29,006 nucleotides of DNA from Chitinophagaceae bacterium (GTDB taxonomy: Bacteria > Bacteroidota > Bacteroidia > Chitinophagales > Chitinophagaceae), in NCBI GenBank assembly GCA_021738605.1, contig JAIPBY010000005.1:1-29006 (forward strand), read 5' to 3'. Below, piece by piece: positions 21,524-29,006 of the stretch (within the stretch, counting starts at the first letter, position 1; each line of letters begins with the position of its first letter). The position numbers and the translations under genes were made by a program. Below the pieces are notes generated by a model, which did not search any database, had not been told where the DNA came from, and was given only the letters and a program-made list of their open reading frames with translations.

Positions 21524-22825
21524 ATGGACTATCAATCCTGCATAGAATACCTCTTCTCAAAACTGCCCATGTTCAGCAGAACAGGGGCCGCTGCACTCAA
21601 GATGGATCTTTCCAATACGATTGCCCTTTGTGCAGCCTTGGACAAGCCACAGCAGCATTTCAAGACCATCCATGTGGCAGGAACGAATGGCAAAGGATCT
21701 GTCAGCCACATGCTGGCCTCCGTCATGCAGGAAGCGGGATTCAAAACCGGTCTCTATACATCCCCGCATTTAAAGGATTTCAGGGAGCGGATCAGGATCA
21801 ATGGGGAGATGATTTCTACCGAACAGGTGGTCCAATTTACCGAAAACATCACCCACCTGATTGAAGCGCTGGAACCTTCTTTTTTTGAAGTTACGGTGGT
21901 CATGGCCTTTGACCATTTTGCAAAGGAAAACGTTGAAGTAGCCATTATTGAAACAGGCCTGGGCGGGAGACTGGACAGCACAAATATCATCCATCCTGAA
22001 ATGTCCATCATTACCAACATTGGAATGGACCATGTTCAATTGCTTGGAAACACCCTTGGATTGATTGCAGGAGAAAAAGCAGGAATCATTAAAGCCAATG
22101 TTCCTGTAGTTATCGGACAAACCCATGATGAAACTGCAACAGTTTTTGAAAAGAAGGCAAGCCAGCTGGATGCCCCCATTGTTTTTGCAGACACCATCTG
22201 GACAACTGCTGTGCAACCGATAAGCCCTGGAATCATTTCAATTGAATTGATGAATATCAAAGATGAAACAGCCAGAAAATTCAATGCTGACCTCTCGGGC
22301 AATTACCAGGCTGAAAATATCCGAACAGTCATTACCGCAATTGATTGGCTGATTGAAAGAGGATGGAAAATCAAAGATGATGACATTCAAAGGGGCATCG
22401 CATTTGCCAAAAAAAATACGGGGCTACATGGAAGGTGGGAGGTGATCAATACCGCCCCCCTTTTGATCCTCGACGTTGCCCACAATACAGAAGGAATCAA
22501 GCAAGTGGTTCAACAAATCAATGCATCTGTATTTGAAAAACTTTTTATCATCCTCGGCATGTCAAAGGACAAAGATGTTGACGCGGTGATTGCCCAACTT
22601 CCTAAGCAAGCAAGATACGGATTCACACAAGCCCAGATACCAAGAGCCCTCAGTACTGATGAGTTGGAAAAAATGGCTACAACAGCAGGTCTGAAAGGCC
22701 AATCGTATCAGGATGTAAATAAGGCTATTCAGGATTCACTTAAAATGGCAGGAGCCAATGACCTTGTACTTGTATGCGGCAGTATTTTTGTTGTGGGTGA
22801 AGTTGATCGAGAAAAATGGTCTTAA
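21524..22825 (+). CDS. folC: Bifunctional dihydrofolate / folylpolyglutamate synthase
   Basis: FolC adds glutamate to dihydropteroate and further glutamates to reduced folates. The 433-aa product, counted from ATG 21524, shows the ATP loop HVAGTNGKGSVSHM (about 50-63), YTSPHLKDFRERIRING, the Mur ligase-type ETGLGGRLDSTN, NIGMDHVQLLG, GEKAGIIK and, in the second domain, HGRWEV and ILDVAHNTEG. The frame stays open upstream to 21470, but that would run into the divergent glycosyltransferase gene; MDYQSCIEYLFSKLP is the typical family start. Its TAA overlaps the stop codon of the Nudix gene by 4 bp. Members with both activities cannot be distinguished from single-function ones by sequence alone. 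Confidence 0.95.
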   Translation: MDYQSCIEYLFSKLPMFSRTGAAALKMDLSNTIALCAALDKPQQHFKTIHVAGTNGKGSVSHMLASVMQEAGFKTGLYTSPHLKDFRERIRINGEMISTEQVVQFTENITHLIEALEPSFFEVTVVMAFDHFAKENVEVAIIETGLGGRLDSTNIIHPEMSIITNIGMDHVQLLGNTLGLIAGEKAGIIKANVPVVIGQTHDETATVFEKKASQLDAPIVFADTIWTTAVQPISPGIISIELMNIKDETARKFNADLSGNYQAENIRTVITAIDWLIERGWKIKDDDIQRGIAFAKKNTGLHGRWEVINTAPLLILDVAHNTEGIKQVVQQINASVFEKLFIILGMSKDKDVDAVIAQLPKQARYGFTQAQIPRALSTDELEKMATTAGLKGQSYQDVNKAIQDSLKMAGANDLVLVCGSIFVVGEVDREKWS

Positions 22826-23373
22826 TAATTCAATTCACCCAATTTGGACAATGCATAAAATAATGCAGTGGCATGCATGCTTTGTAGTATCTCATTTTTT
22901 TTCAACAGGCTTTTTACTTCGTCAATACTGAGCAAGTGAATTTCAATTTCTTCATTGGCGTCCAGTGATTGTGCTGCAACTTTTTCACCACCAGTTGCCA
23001 GGTAAAAATGCATCCAATTGTTGTGTGTTGAAGGATTGGCGGAAGTCTTGCCAAGGTATTCAAATGACGCAAACTGGTACCCCGTCTCCTCACGCAATTC
23101 CCTGGCAATGGCAGATTCAAGATCCTTGTCTTCCCTGTCTACGCATCCGCCTGGGATTTCCATCAGCGTCAGCCCACTTGCATGCCGATACTGCTTTTCA
23201 AAAATAAACTCGCCAGCCTTGGTCATGGCAACGGCAGTCACCCAATCAGGAAACTCATATACATAATAAGGATCGATGATTTTCCCATCTCCACGAATAC
23301 ACGTATCCTTTCTGACAGTAAACCAAAGATCACTAAAAAGATAATCCGAATTGAGGAGCTTCCATTCCATCAT
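22822..23373 (-). CDS. Nudix hydrolase (ADP-ribose pyrophosphatase-like)
   Basis: A 183-aa single-domain Nudix protein that would cleave a nucleoside diphosphate linked to another moiety. The core is IPGGCVDREDKDLESAIARELREETGY, read here in two parts: PGGCVDREDKDLESA and ARELREETGY. The RELxEExG end is perfect, but the loop from the first Gly to REL is one residue longer than the textbook spacing. The N-terminal strand VTAVAMTKAGEFIFEKQYRHA resembles ADP-ribose/GDP-mannose type enzymes. The ATG at 23373 (MMEWKLLNSDYLF) is preferred over a TTG at 23415 that would overlap the DUF1501 gene; the gap is then 28 bp. It is the last gene of the LysM-DUF1800-DUF1501 set, though a functional tie is doubtful. 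Confidence 0.9.
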   Translation of the reverse strand: MMEWKLLNSDYLFSDLWFTVRKDTCIRGDGKIIDPYYVYEFPDWVTAVAMTKAGEFIFEKQYRHASGLTLMEIPGGCVDREDKDLESAIARELREETGYQFASFEYLGKTSANPSTHNNWMHFYLATGGEKVAAQSLDANEEIEIHLLSIDEVKSLLKKNEILQSMHATALFYALSKLGELNY

Positions 23374-23401
23374 TGCTGTACAATTAACAAAATAAAGACG
23401 A

Positions 23402-24976
23402 TCAGATCTTGACAACGGATTTCACCTGCTGTATCACCTGATTTTGCAACCTGATGTAATAAAGACCTGCAGGAAGATGTTCACCATCAAAATCAACCCT
23501 GAAGGTACCTGCCTCAAAATTGGCATCGATGAGTATCTTCACCAGTCGACCAGTGGAATCCATTACTTGAATCATGGTATGACCACCTGCAGACTTGAAT
23601 TGAATGGTTACTTTTTTATGGAATGGATTGGGGTAAACCACAATCAGCTGATCAGGATTTCCTACCGGATTCAAGATTGAGCAGGTACCCAATTTTGTCA
23701 ATGGTAGTTTCTGGAAGTTCTTCAACATCACATTGTTCAGGGTAGTATCATTTACACAGAGCCAATTGGAAAGGATACTGGCATAAATACTCCTGAAATC
23801 ATATTGGTAAGGAACATTGTCTCCTACAGTTGGATTCATGGGCAAAATTGGATTTGTACCGCTTACTCCCGCCTGTACCATTGCGCCAAAAACAAAGAGA
23901 GGAGCAGCAGCACCATGGTCTGTACCGCTGGATCCATTGCTGAGAACCCTTCGACCAAACTCTGAATAGGTCATTCCAACTACTCGTTCTTCAATGCCCT
24001 GGAATTTTAGATCATCCATAAAGGCCTTGATGGCATTGCTCACATTGCCCAGCAATGTTGCATGAGAACCAATAGAGGTATCGCCGGCAACAGTCTGGTT
24101 GGCATGTGTATCAAAACCACCATAGTTCACCATGTATATCTTGGTCTTTAAGCCACCCTTGATCAGCCTGGCTACAATCTTGAGTTGATCAGCCAGGGAG
24201 TTGCCTGTTGGGTAAGGTGATTGCGCGGTAACTTTGCCATTGGCCGTCTTCACTACCTCGCCAAATTTTTGGGTTTGCTTCGACATCTCCCTTATATAAT
24301 TCAACTCCTTGCCTGCATAGCTATTGGGGGCAGGATCCATCTGGTTGTTGACAAAGCTGTAGAAAGAACTGGGATTAGAGATGCTCATTCCCATGGGTTG
24401 CGCAGCCCCTTGTAGGGTCAAAGAAGTAACAGAACCAATTTGAATGGCCAAGGGATCGGTCATTGTGCTATTGGGATATCCAATCGGGAATCCCGGATAC
24501 ATCTCATCAAGGAAACGGCCAAGCCAACCAGTGTTCAATACTTGCCTGCTGTCGGATGCACTCATCCAGATGTCAGTTGCCCTGAAATGCGAAAAATTGG
24601 GCTGGGGATAGCCCACTGATTGCACCACATGCAACTTACCATCATTGTAAAGCTGTTGCAAACCCGTCATTGCAGGATGGAGGCCTACATTATCAACGCC
24701 GTTCAATCGCAACACTTTTGACTCCTCGATAAAGATATTCTTTCTTGCATTCTGGTACTTGCTGAACTGATCAAGCGGTATAACAGTATTCAAACCATCA
24801 TTGCCTCCATTCAGCTGTATAACCACAAATACCCTGTCGTTGTCGCCTCCGGGAAGGAGCATATTGTTGAGGAACGTATGCCCTGATTCAAATGCCTTGA
24901 ACCCCATGCCATTGACAAAGGAAGGAATCATTACACCTGCTGGCAGGTATCCATTGAGGAATTTTCTTCTGTTCAT
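23402..24976 (-). CDS. DUF1501 protein with Tat-like signal and T9SS sorting domain
   Basis: A 524-aa secreted protein. The N-terminus MNRRKFLNGYLPAGVMIPSF carries a twin-arginine-like RRKFL followed by a weakly hydrophobic stretch. The DUF1501 domain (about 30-430) includes VVIQLNGGNDGLNTVIP, NYGGFDTHANQ, TYSEFGRRV and GTDHGAAAPLFVFG, which recall metal-binding phosphatase/sulfatase-like folds. The last 80 residues form a type A T9SS sorting domain: VVYPNPFHKKVTIQF, VMDSTGRLVK, LPAGLYYIRLQ and a basic end VKSVVKI. It is thus expected on the cell surface or outside. The ATG at 24976 lies 10 bp after the DUF1800 stop; the frame extends to a TTG at 25015 that overlaps DUF1800. Function unknown; DUF1501 and DUF1800 genes commonly occur together. 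Confidence 0.92.
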   Translation of the reverse strand: MNRRKFLNGYLPAGVMIPSFVNGMGFKAFESGHTFLNNMLLPGGDNDRVFVVIQLNGGNDGLNTVIPLDQFSKYQNARKNIFIEESKVLRLNGVDNVGLHPAMTGLQQLYNDGKLHVVQSVGYPQPNFSHFRATDIWMSASDSRQVLNTGWLGRFLDEMYPGFPIGYPNSTMTDPLAIQIGSVTSLTLQGAAQPMGMSISNPSSFYSFVNNQMDPAPNSYAGKELNYIREMSKQTQKFGEVVKTANGKVTAQSPYPTGNSLADQLKIVARLIKGGLKTKIYMVNYGGFDTHANQTVAGDTSIGSHATLLGNVSNAIKAFMDDLKFQGIEERVVGMTYSEFGRRVLSNGSSGTDHGAAAPLFVFGAMVQAGVSGTNPILPMNPTVGDNVPYQYDFRSIYASILSNWLCVNDTTLNNVMLKNFQKLPLTKLGTCSILNPVGNPDQLIVVYPNPFHKKVTIQFKSAGGHTMIQVMDSTGRLVKILIDANFEAGTFRVDFDGEHLPAGLYYIRLQNQVIQQVKSVVKI

Positions 24977-24986
24977 GATATACGGA

Positions 24987-26603
24987 TTAACAAAGTTGAT
25001 ATTCAGGAAGACCAACCATGTATTTGATCAAATTGGTGATTGCGGTAGTAACGTATTTTGTATTGGCTGCATTGGATGGTGTGGAGATATACAAATCCCA
25101 GGCTGTTGCCCAATACAGATCATCAGACTGGCCAGACAACAAAATATCCCTTTTCAGCTGTGCCTTGTGTTGAGCAGAAATGGTAATACCCAAAATATGT
25201 TCAGCCAATTCATCAATCAACTTGTTGGGATCCCTTGGCGCCACCATCTTTCTCACATAGGTCAAACCGTCAACCACAACCTTGAAGCCACTTACGGTAT
25301 ATCCACTGGTAACAAGCGACTCAAGGTATTGGATTCTTTTCGGCAAAGTATCTGTATTGACCCAATACTCATAAAAACCTGGCTGTTGATAATAGGCTTT
25401 CCATCCACTCACATCTGGCGGATCTCCCAGGTTTTGCTGGAGGTTGGTGAAATAACTCAGCATCTGGTTCCAAACACCATAGTTCGTTGCATACATATCA
25501 GCTGAAGGAAATTTAACTTCAAATTCCCGCAACAGGCCAATCATCATGTCAATGGGACTCTTGATCTGACAGCCCCTGTTCATCATGTCAAAAAAATGAT
25601 CGCTGCTTAGCAATGCTTTCAAGACTGGCTTAACCTCATAATTGCTGTCTCTTAAGAGTTTTGCGAGTGGTGCAATGACCCCGGCTTCAACCTCTGGTGT
25701 AATTTTATAGTAAATGAACCAGATGTACAATTTCCTGCAAAGGAAAAGTGCTGCCTCATCATTGGCAAAAAGCATATTGATAAGATCGTCCAACTCCAAA
25801 TCTCCAGCAGTTGCCCCTGTTCTTCCTGTAATTACCTTGTTGCCGTAAAAAGAAGAAAATTGTTTGTTGGTCGAATCATGACGGGTGGAATCGAAAAATG
25901 AGTCGATTTTTGTAGCATTGTTTCTCCAACCGGTTAACAGTTTTGCTGCTTCCTTTACATCAGATTCACTAAAATCAGCACCGGGGCCTTTTCCAATCAC
26001 AAACAACTCCTGGATTTCTCGGGAATAATTTTCATCCGGTGCAACCCTGTTGTTGTTTTGACCATTCAAATAAACCAACATGGCCGGATCAATGGATATG
26101 GCCCTGGTCAAGGACTTGATATTCCCTAACGCATTCGACCTGATAAGATTATGGTGTTTATATACATATTGAGCATTGCTGACATCATTGGATTCCGTTG
26201 AGAAATGATTGTGCCAAAAAATGCACATCTTTTCCCTAATGGTCCTGTCCTGGTTGATCAGGTTACCTACCCACCATTTTTTGAATGAACTTCTTCGATA
26301 AGAGGCAATTGTACCATCATTGTTGGGGTCAGTTACCCATGTTTCACCCGGGCCAATGAGCGTATCAGGCATGACGGCATTTCCAACACCATACTCCTTT
26401 ACAGGAGGCGCCGGCAGGGGCAGGCTTGTGTCCAAAAGTTGATTGATGGAGCCATTGAGCCCAAGGCCAGTGAAATATTGGATATCATCTTTCTTGGCAC
26501 CAAACATTGTCCTTCGCACAAGGTGCTTTACTGCCTCCTTATCCCATGGGCCCACATATGGAGCGAGACTGGGAGGGGCTTGAAATTTTCTTTCTGTTGA
26601 CAT
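24987..26603 (-). CDS. DUF1800 domain protein
   Basis: A 538-aa protein with the DUF1800 pattern: VKHLVRRTMFGAKKDDIQYF at the start, KMCIFWHNHFSTES, YLNGQNNNRVAPDENYSREIQELFVIGKG in the middle (quoted parts: NYSREIQELF, FVIGKG), AAKLLTGWR, LYIWFIYY and DPPDVSGWKAYYQQPGFYEYW near the C-terminus. The family is helical and of unknown function. No signal peptide is present: the first residues are MSTERKFQAPPSLAPYVG, and only seven codons, none a standard start, separate the ATG from an in-frame stop, which is the stop of the LysM gene. Export, if any, needs another route or a partner. It is coupled by 21 bp to the LysM gene and by 10 bp to DUF1501. Confidence 0.92.
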   Translation of the reverse strand: MSTERKFQAPPSLAPYVGPWDKEAVKHLVRRTMFGAKKDDIQYFTGLGLNGSINQLLDTSLPLPAPPVKEYGVGNAVMPDTLIGPGETWVTDPNNDGTIASYRRSSFKKWWVGNLINQDRTIREKMCIFWHNHFSTESNDVSNAQYVYKHHNLIRSNALGNIKSLTRAISIDPAMLVYLNGQNNNRVAPDENYSREIQELFVIGKGPGADFSESDVKEAAKLLTGWRNNATKIDSFFDSTRHDSTNKQFSSFYGNKVITGRTGATAGDLELDDLINMLFANDEAALFLCRKLYIWFIYYKITPEVEAGVIAPLAKLLRDSNYEVKPVLKALLSSDHFFDMMNRGCQIKSPIDMMIGLLREFEVKFPSADMYATNYGVWNQMLSYFTNLQQNLGDPPDVSGWKAYYQQPGFYEYWVNTDTLPKRIQYLESLVTSGYTVSGFKVVVDGLTYVRKMVAPRDPNKLIDELAEHILGITISAQHKAQLKRDILLSGQSDDLYWATAWDLYISTPSNAANTKYVTTAITNLIKYMVGLPEYQLC

Positions 26604-26624
26604 GATATTGATTGTGTACGTTGT

Positions 26625-27662
26625 TTAATTGAACCATACCAGGTCCACATCATTGCCAGTCTCCCCAAGTCCAAGTGCAGCAATGGCTGCATTGCTCATC
26701 CTCAATGACAATCCCTCACTTTCCTTACCCGGAGGAACCGCTCCAAGCACTTTGGCAAACACCGCTTTATCCTTAGACTTCCTGACCAATTTCACCACGG
26801 TTCCCGGCACCACATTGTTCATCAAAACATAATACTTTCCATCCTGCCATCCACTGGTGCTCTTAAAAACTCCATAAACGGAATTTTCAAGCTTTTGTTG
26901 TTTTCCTTCCTTTGATTGTTGCTCATACAAGGAAGAGAAATAACTTTTTTCCGGTTTCAAGGCCTGAATGTTGTCTGATTTTGGGCTCAGAGCAACTGGC
27001 TTTGCCGTCTCAACCTCCTCCCCAGCAACCTTCACCGGAGCAGCAGTTTGAATGCTTTTGACCAAAGGCTGTGGCGCTGGTGCAGCGGCTTCAGAAGGTG
27101 GAGCAGTTTTTTTTGCTTTTTCTTCTACAACTGCTTCTTTCTCTGCAGCTTTTACAGGTATAGGTATCTCAGGTGTTGTTTTTGCAGGACTGGCTGGTGC
27201 AATCGAAAGCACTGGCTCCCCTGATGGAATCAAATAACCAATAACAAGGTTGGTTCCGGCATTGATCTGGTCAGAGGAGATGCCATTCATTTTTTTCAAC
27301 AATTCCTTGTCTACATTATAGAGCTGGGCAAGTTTATACAATCCTTCTTTGGCTTGGACTACATGCACCACCTTTACCTCGGCATTATCAATTGCAGTTG
27401 ATTGTGAGAAATTTTCACGCCTGAGCGGGATTTTCAACAACTGACCTATGCTCAAACCCTTGTCCATGGAAAGCTGGTTGAAAGCAGCAATTTCTTTTGG
27501 ACTGATGAAGTAAATGCGACCAACACTGTACCAATTTTCTTTGGGAGCCACCTTGTGGTCCAGGTATAGCTGACTGCCGGAATTTCGAACAATTAATTTT
27601 TGCTGTTGCCCCATAAGAGATGAGGAAATCAGCAAGATAAATGAAAGTAAAACTGTCTTCAT
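26625..27662 (-). CDS. Secreted LysM protein with RlpA-like C-terminal domain
   Basis: A 345-aa exported protein. It has a signal peptide (MKTVLLSFILLISSSLMGQ), a first LysM-like repeat (about 36-80, VAPKENWYSVGRIYFISPKEI, quoted as WYSVGRIYFISP and QLLKIP), a second one (about 98-145, HVVQAKEGLYKLAQLYNVDKE in part, KEGLYKLAQLYN), then a linker rich in Ala, Pro, Lys and Glu (about 150-255). The final domain (about 262-345) has GVFKSTSGWQDGKYYVLMN, PGTVVKLV, VFAKVLGAVP and LRMSNAAIAALGLG, resembling RlpA-type double-psi beta-barrels. It probably binds peptidoglycan in the periplasm and may act on or organise it. It is the first gene of the cassette with DUF1800 and DUF1501, suggesting an envelope role for all three. 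Confidence 0.9.
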   Translation of the reverse strand: MKTVLLSFILLISSSLMGQQQKLIVRNSGSQLYLDHKVAPKENWYSVGRIYFISPKEIAAFNQLSMDKGLSIGQLLKIPLRRENFSQSTAIDNAEVKVVHVVQAKEGLYKLAQLYNVDKELLKKMNGISSDQINAGTNLVIGYLIPSGEPVLSIAPASPAKTTPEIPIPVKAAEKEAVVEEKAKKTAPPSEAAAPAPQPLVKSIQTAAPVKVAGEEVETAKPVALSPKSDNIQALKPEKSYFSSLYEQQSKEGKQQKLENSVYGVFKSTSGWQDGKYYVLMNNVVPGTVVKLVRKSKDKAVFAKVLGAVPPGKESEGLSLRMSNAAIAALGLGETGNDVDLVWFN

Positions 27663-27679
27663 ACTGGTTTGTTACATTA

Positions 27680-27709
27680 CAAATTAATATATATTTCCTA
27701 CAATTGCAA
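27680..27709 (-). promoter_or_regulatory. Candidate promoter of the LysM-DUF1800-DUF1501 cassette
   Basis: On the minus strand a TTG (27709-27707) is followed after 19 nt by TTAATTTG (27687-27680), one mismatch from TAnnTTTG. The leader to the ATG at 27662 would be 10-15 nt. The remainder of the 93-bp gap is AT-rich without other signals. Confidence 0.4.
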
Positions 27710-27755
27710 GCCAGATTCTACTAGACTGATCCTTATTGAAGAACTTTAACATTTC

Positions 27756-29006
27756 TCAATCCCTCTTCAAAATTCTCCAAGACATGGGATAATGATTCTT
27801 AACCCTCCCCTGAACCAATTTCACCCAACCCAAACCGAGGCCCTTGAATCTGGCGAGACTCCAGCCTTTTCCAGAGCCCTCTATATCGATGGTATCTTTT
27901 CTTAAATAGGCAATGGCTCCCTCGAACGAAAGATCCAAAACCTGGACATTTTGAGATAAAAGACTTGACATAGCAAGCTCATGATCTGGAATAAGTTCAG
28001 CCCTGATTTCAGTGCCCAACCTCAACCCAGATTTCCTTATCCTTAACGAGTCCTTGAATTGATGAAGCGCTGGCAAATTGATTTCATCTACACCAAAAAG
28101 CTCGTTCTCTTTTTTAAAGAACCTCAACTGTGGAGAAGGGATAATCCAATCTTCCAAAACGGAAAGTGGCTTTACGAGGTCCAGCTTTCCGGGAACGTGC
28201 TGACTCACGGAATAACTTGTCCCCGTTTTTTGGAAGATGGCACAAAAAAATCCTTCCCCCCTTAGCTTGTTGGGATAAAACCTGTATCCTTTTGCTTTTT
28301 TGAGTGTAGAAATGCTCTCGACAACATTCCACTCAAGAGGAACATCTACGGCAATGGATTCAAAAAGTCCCGAGTCCATGACATGGTCCAGGTTCTCCTC
28401 GTTTTCCTCTTCCGAGTAAGAGCAAGTGGAATACAACAGATATCCCCCTTCAAGAACCGAATGCATGGCACTGGCGAGAATCCTTTTTTGCCTGGCGGAG
28501 CAAAAGCTTACCAGTCCTGGATTCCATTCATCCATTGCCGCTGCATCTTTTCTGAACAGGCCACTGCCGCTGCAAGGCGCATCCACCAGTACCAGATCAA
28601 ACATGCCGCCCATTTTTTCAAAATCTGAGGGATCATTGTTTGAAACAAAAACATGTCCTGCGCCCCATTTGATGGTGTTTTCCTGCAAAACAGGAACGCG
28701 TGTCTGTATGATCTCATTGGCAAGCACAAGCCTGAAATGAGGCAAAGAAGACAGCAAAGTGGTCTTCCCGCCCGGAGCAGCACAAAGGTCCAATGCCATC
28801 AGTCCGGTTTTATCTTGCAAAACAGTGGAAACAAGATGATGGATGAACATGCTGGATGCTTCCTGTACATAATAAGCACCTGCATGAAAAAGAGGATCCA
28901 TGGTGAAGCTGGGCCTGCTGTTGAGGTAAAAAGCATTGGGGCACCAGGCAACCATTTCGCCGGTATTCTCAGCAGGAAATACGTCATCCGGCCCAATAGC
29001 CTTCTG
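27756..29006 (-). CDS. RsmF/RsmB-type rRNA cytosine-C5 methyltransferase (N-terminus cut by window end)
   Basis: A SAM-dependent NOL1/NOP2/Sun-family rRNA methyltransferase. Motifs in order are FHAGAYYVQEASSMF, the SAM loop LDLCAAPGGKTTLL, VLANEI, LVDAPCSGSGLFRKD with one catalytic Cys, and LLYSTCSYSEEENEENL with the second Cys. After the catalytic domain a C-terminal part of about 200 residues (LRFFKKENELFGV..., SLARFKGLGLGWVKL) matches the RsmF-type tail rather than a bare RsmB. The frame stays open to the window edge: upstream of the internal ATG at 28955 it reads QKAIGPDDVFPAENTGE, so the true start is outside and some tens of residues are missing. Which cytosine is modified (RsmF targets C1407 in E. 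coli) is not decided by the sequence. Confidence 0.93.
   Translation of the reverse strand, partial: QKAIGPDDVFPAENTGEMVAWCPNAFYLNSRPSFTMDPLFHAGAYYVQEASSMFIHHLVSTVLQDKTGLMALDLCAAPGGKTTLLSSLPHFRLVLANEIIQTRVPVLQENTIKWGAGHVFVSNNDPSDFEKMGGMFDLVLVDAPCSGSGLFRKDAAAMDEWNPGLVSFCSARQKRILASAMHSVLEGGYLLYSTCSYSEEENEENLDHVMDSGLFESIAVDVPLEWNVVESISTLKKAKGYRFYPNKLRGEGFFCAIFQKTGTSYSVSQHVPGKLDLVKPLSVLEDWIIPSPQLRFFKKENELFGVDEINLPALHQFKDSLRIRKSGLRLGTEIRAELIPDHELAMSSLLSQNVQVLDLSFEGAIAYLRKDTIDIEGSGKGWSLARFKGLGLGWVKLVQGRVKNHYPMSWRILKRD

Noticed and set aside
21157..21864. 235-aa plus-strand open frame spanning the GT2 gene and the folC start
   Set aside because: It lies antisense to GT2 and then out of frame within folC; both real genes are well supported.
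24801..25505. 234-aa plus-strand open frame across DUF1501/DUF1800
   Set aside because: It is antisense to two clear conserved genes, has no recognisable motif, and mirrors their codon pattern.
1..29006. Search for CRISPR arrays, tRNA/rRNA genes, insertion sequences, prophage genes and defence islands
   Set aside because: No regular spacer-repeat pattern, no transposase, integrase or phage proteins, and intergenic gaps are too small (largest 280 bp) or lack tRNA-like folding signals by eye.

Overview
The window looks like a chromosomal core region of a Bacteroidota member, most like the Chitinophagaceae. Four things point there. A secreted protein ends in a type IX secretion (T9SS) type A sorting domain. 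Gene starts lack Shine-Dalgarno sequences. Many genes are preceded by the phylum-specific -7 element TAnnTTTG. The housekeeping proteins are Bacteroidota-like. Placement below phylum is inference from protein style, not from a search. I see no prophage, insertion sequence, integron, CRISPR array, rRNA or tRNA.

Layout. 1-2080: the 3' end of an unknown gene, lipB (-) and an RluD-type pseudouridine synthase (+); lipB and rluD diverge from a compact shared promoter. 2059-6351: a secreted hypothetical protein (-), a large secreted S9 peptidase (-), an SGNH/GDSL hydrolase (+) and a 41-aa membrane ORF (-). 6390-11221: a minus-strand operon read PAP2 phosphatase > CNNM/CorC transporter-like protein > atypical SDR > kynureninase > pyrF, with 4-bp ATGA or few-base junctions in its upstream part. 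11361-13913: glmM and an IscS/NifS-type cysteine desulfurase (+). 13914-16505: mutS (-). 16679-18418: a phospholipase D/cardiolipin synthase-like protein and a PNPOx-fold flavoprotein (+). 18419-18698: AT-rich, non-coding, with a palindrome and repeated ATTAAGT motifs. 18699-19696: an HPt-like small protein (+), tail to tail with a NarL/LuxR response regulator (-). 19763-21495: GT2 glycosyltransferase > rsmG (-), divergent from folC (+, 21524-22825). 22822-27662: an operon (-) LysM/RlpA-like protein > DUF1800 > DUF1501 with T9SS tail > Nudix hydrolase. 27756-29006: an RsmF-type rRNA m5C methyltransferase cut by the window end.

How the genes work together. Most are independent housekeeping functions: lipoylation, rRNA modification (rluD, rsmG, rsmF-like), pyrimidine synthesis, tryptophan catabolism, cell-wall precursor supply, Fe-S/sulfur trafficking, mismatch repair, folate. 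Three local units may act as systems. One is the secreted LysM + DUF1800 + DUF1501 cassette. The second is the HPt-like protein paired with a response regulator and no visible kinase. The third is the membrane-linked PAP2/CNNM pair at the head of the pyrF-kynU operon.

Architecturally the window is very compact. All six convergent gene pairs, counting the 41-aa ORF, overlap, abut or lie within 5 bp of each other. At least two divergent pairs have -7 elements touching or 3 bp apart. I found no convincing new defence or mobile system; the most worthwhile leads are the HPt/regulator locus and the LysM-DUF1800-DUF1501 cassette.
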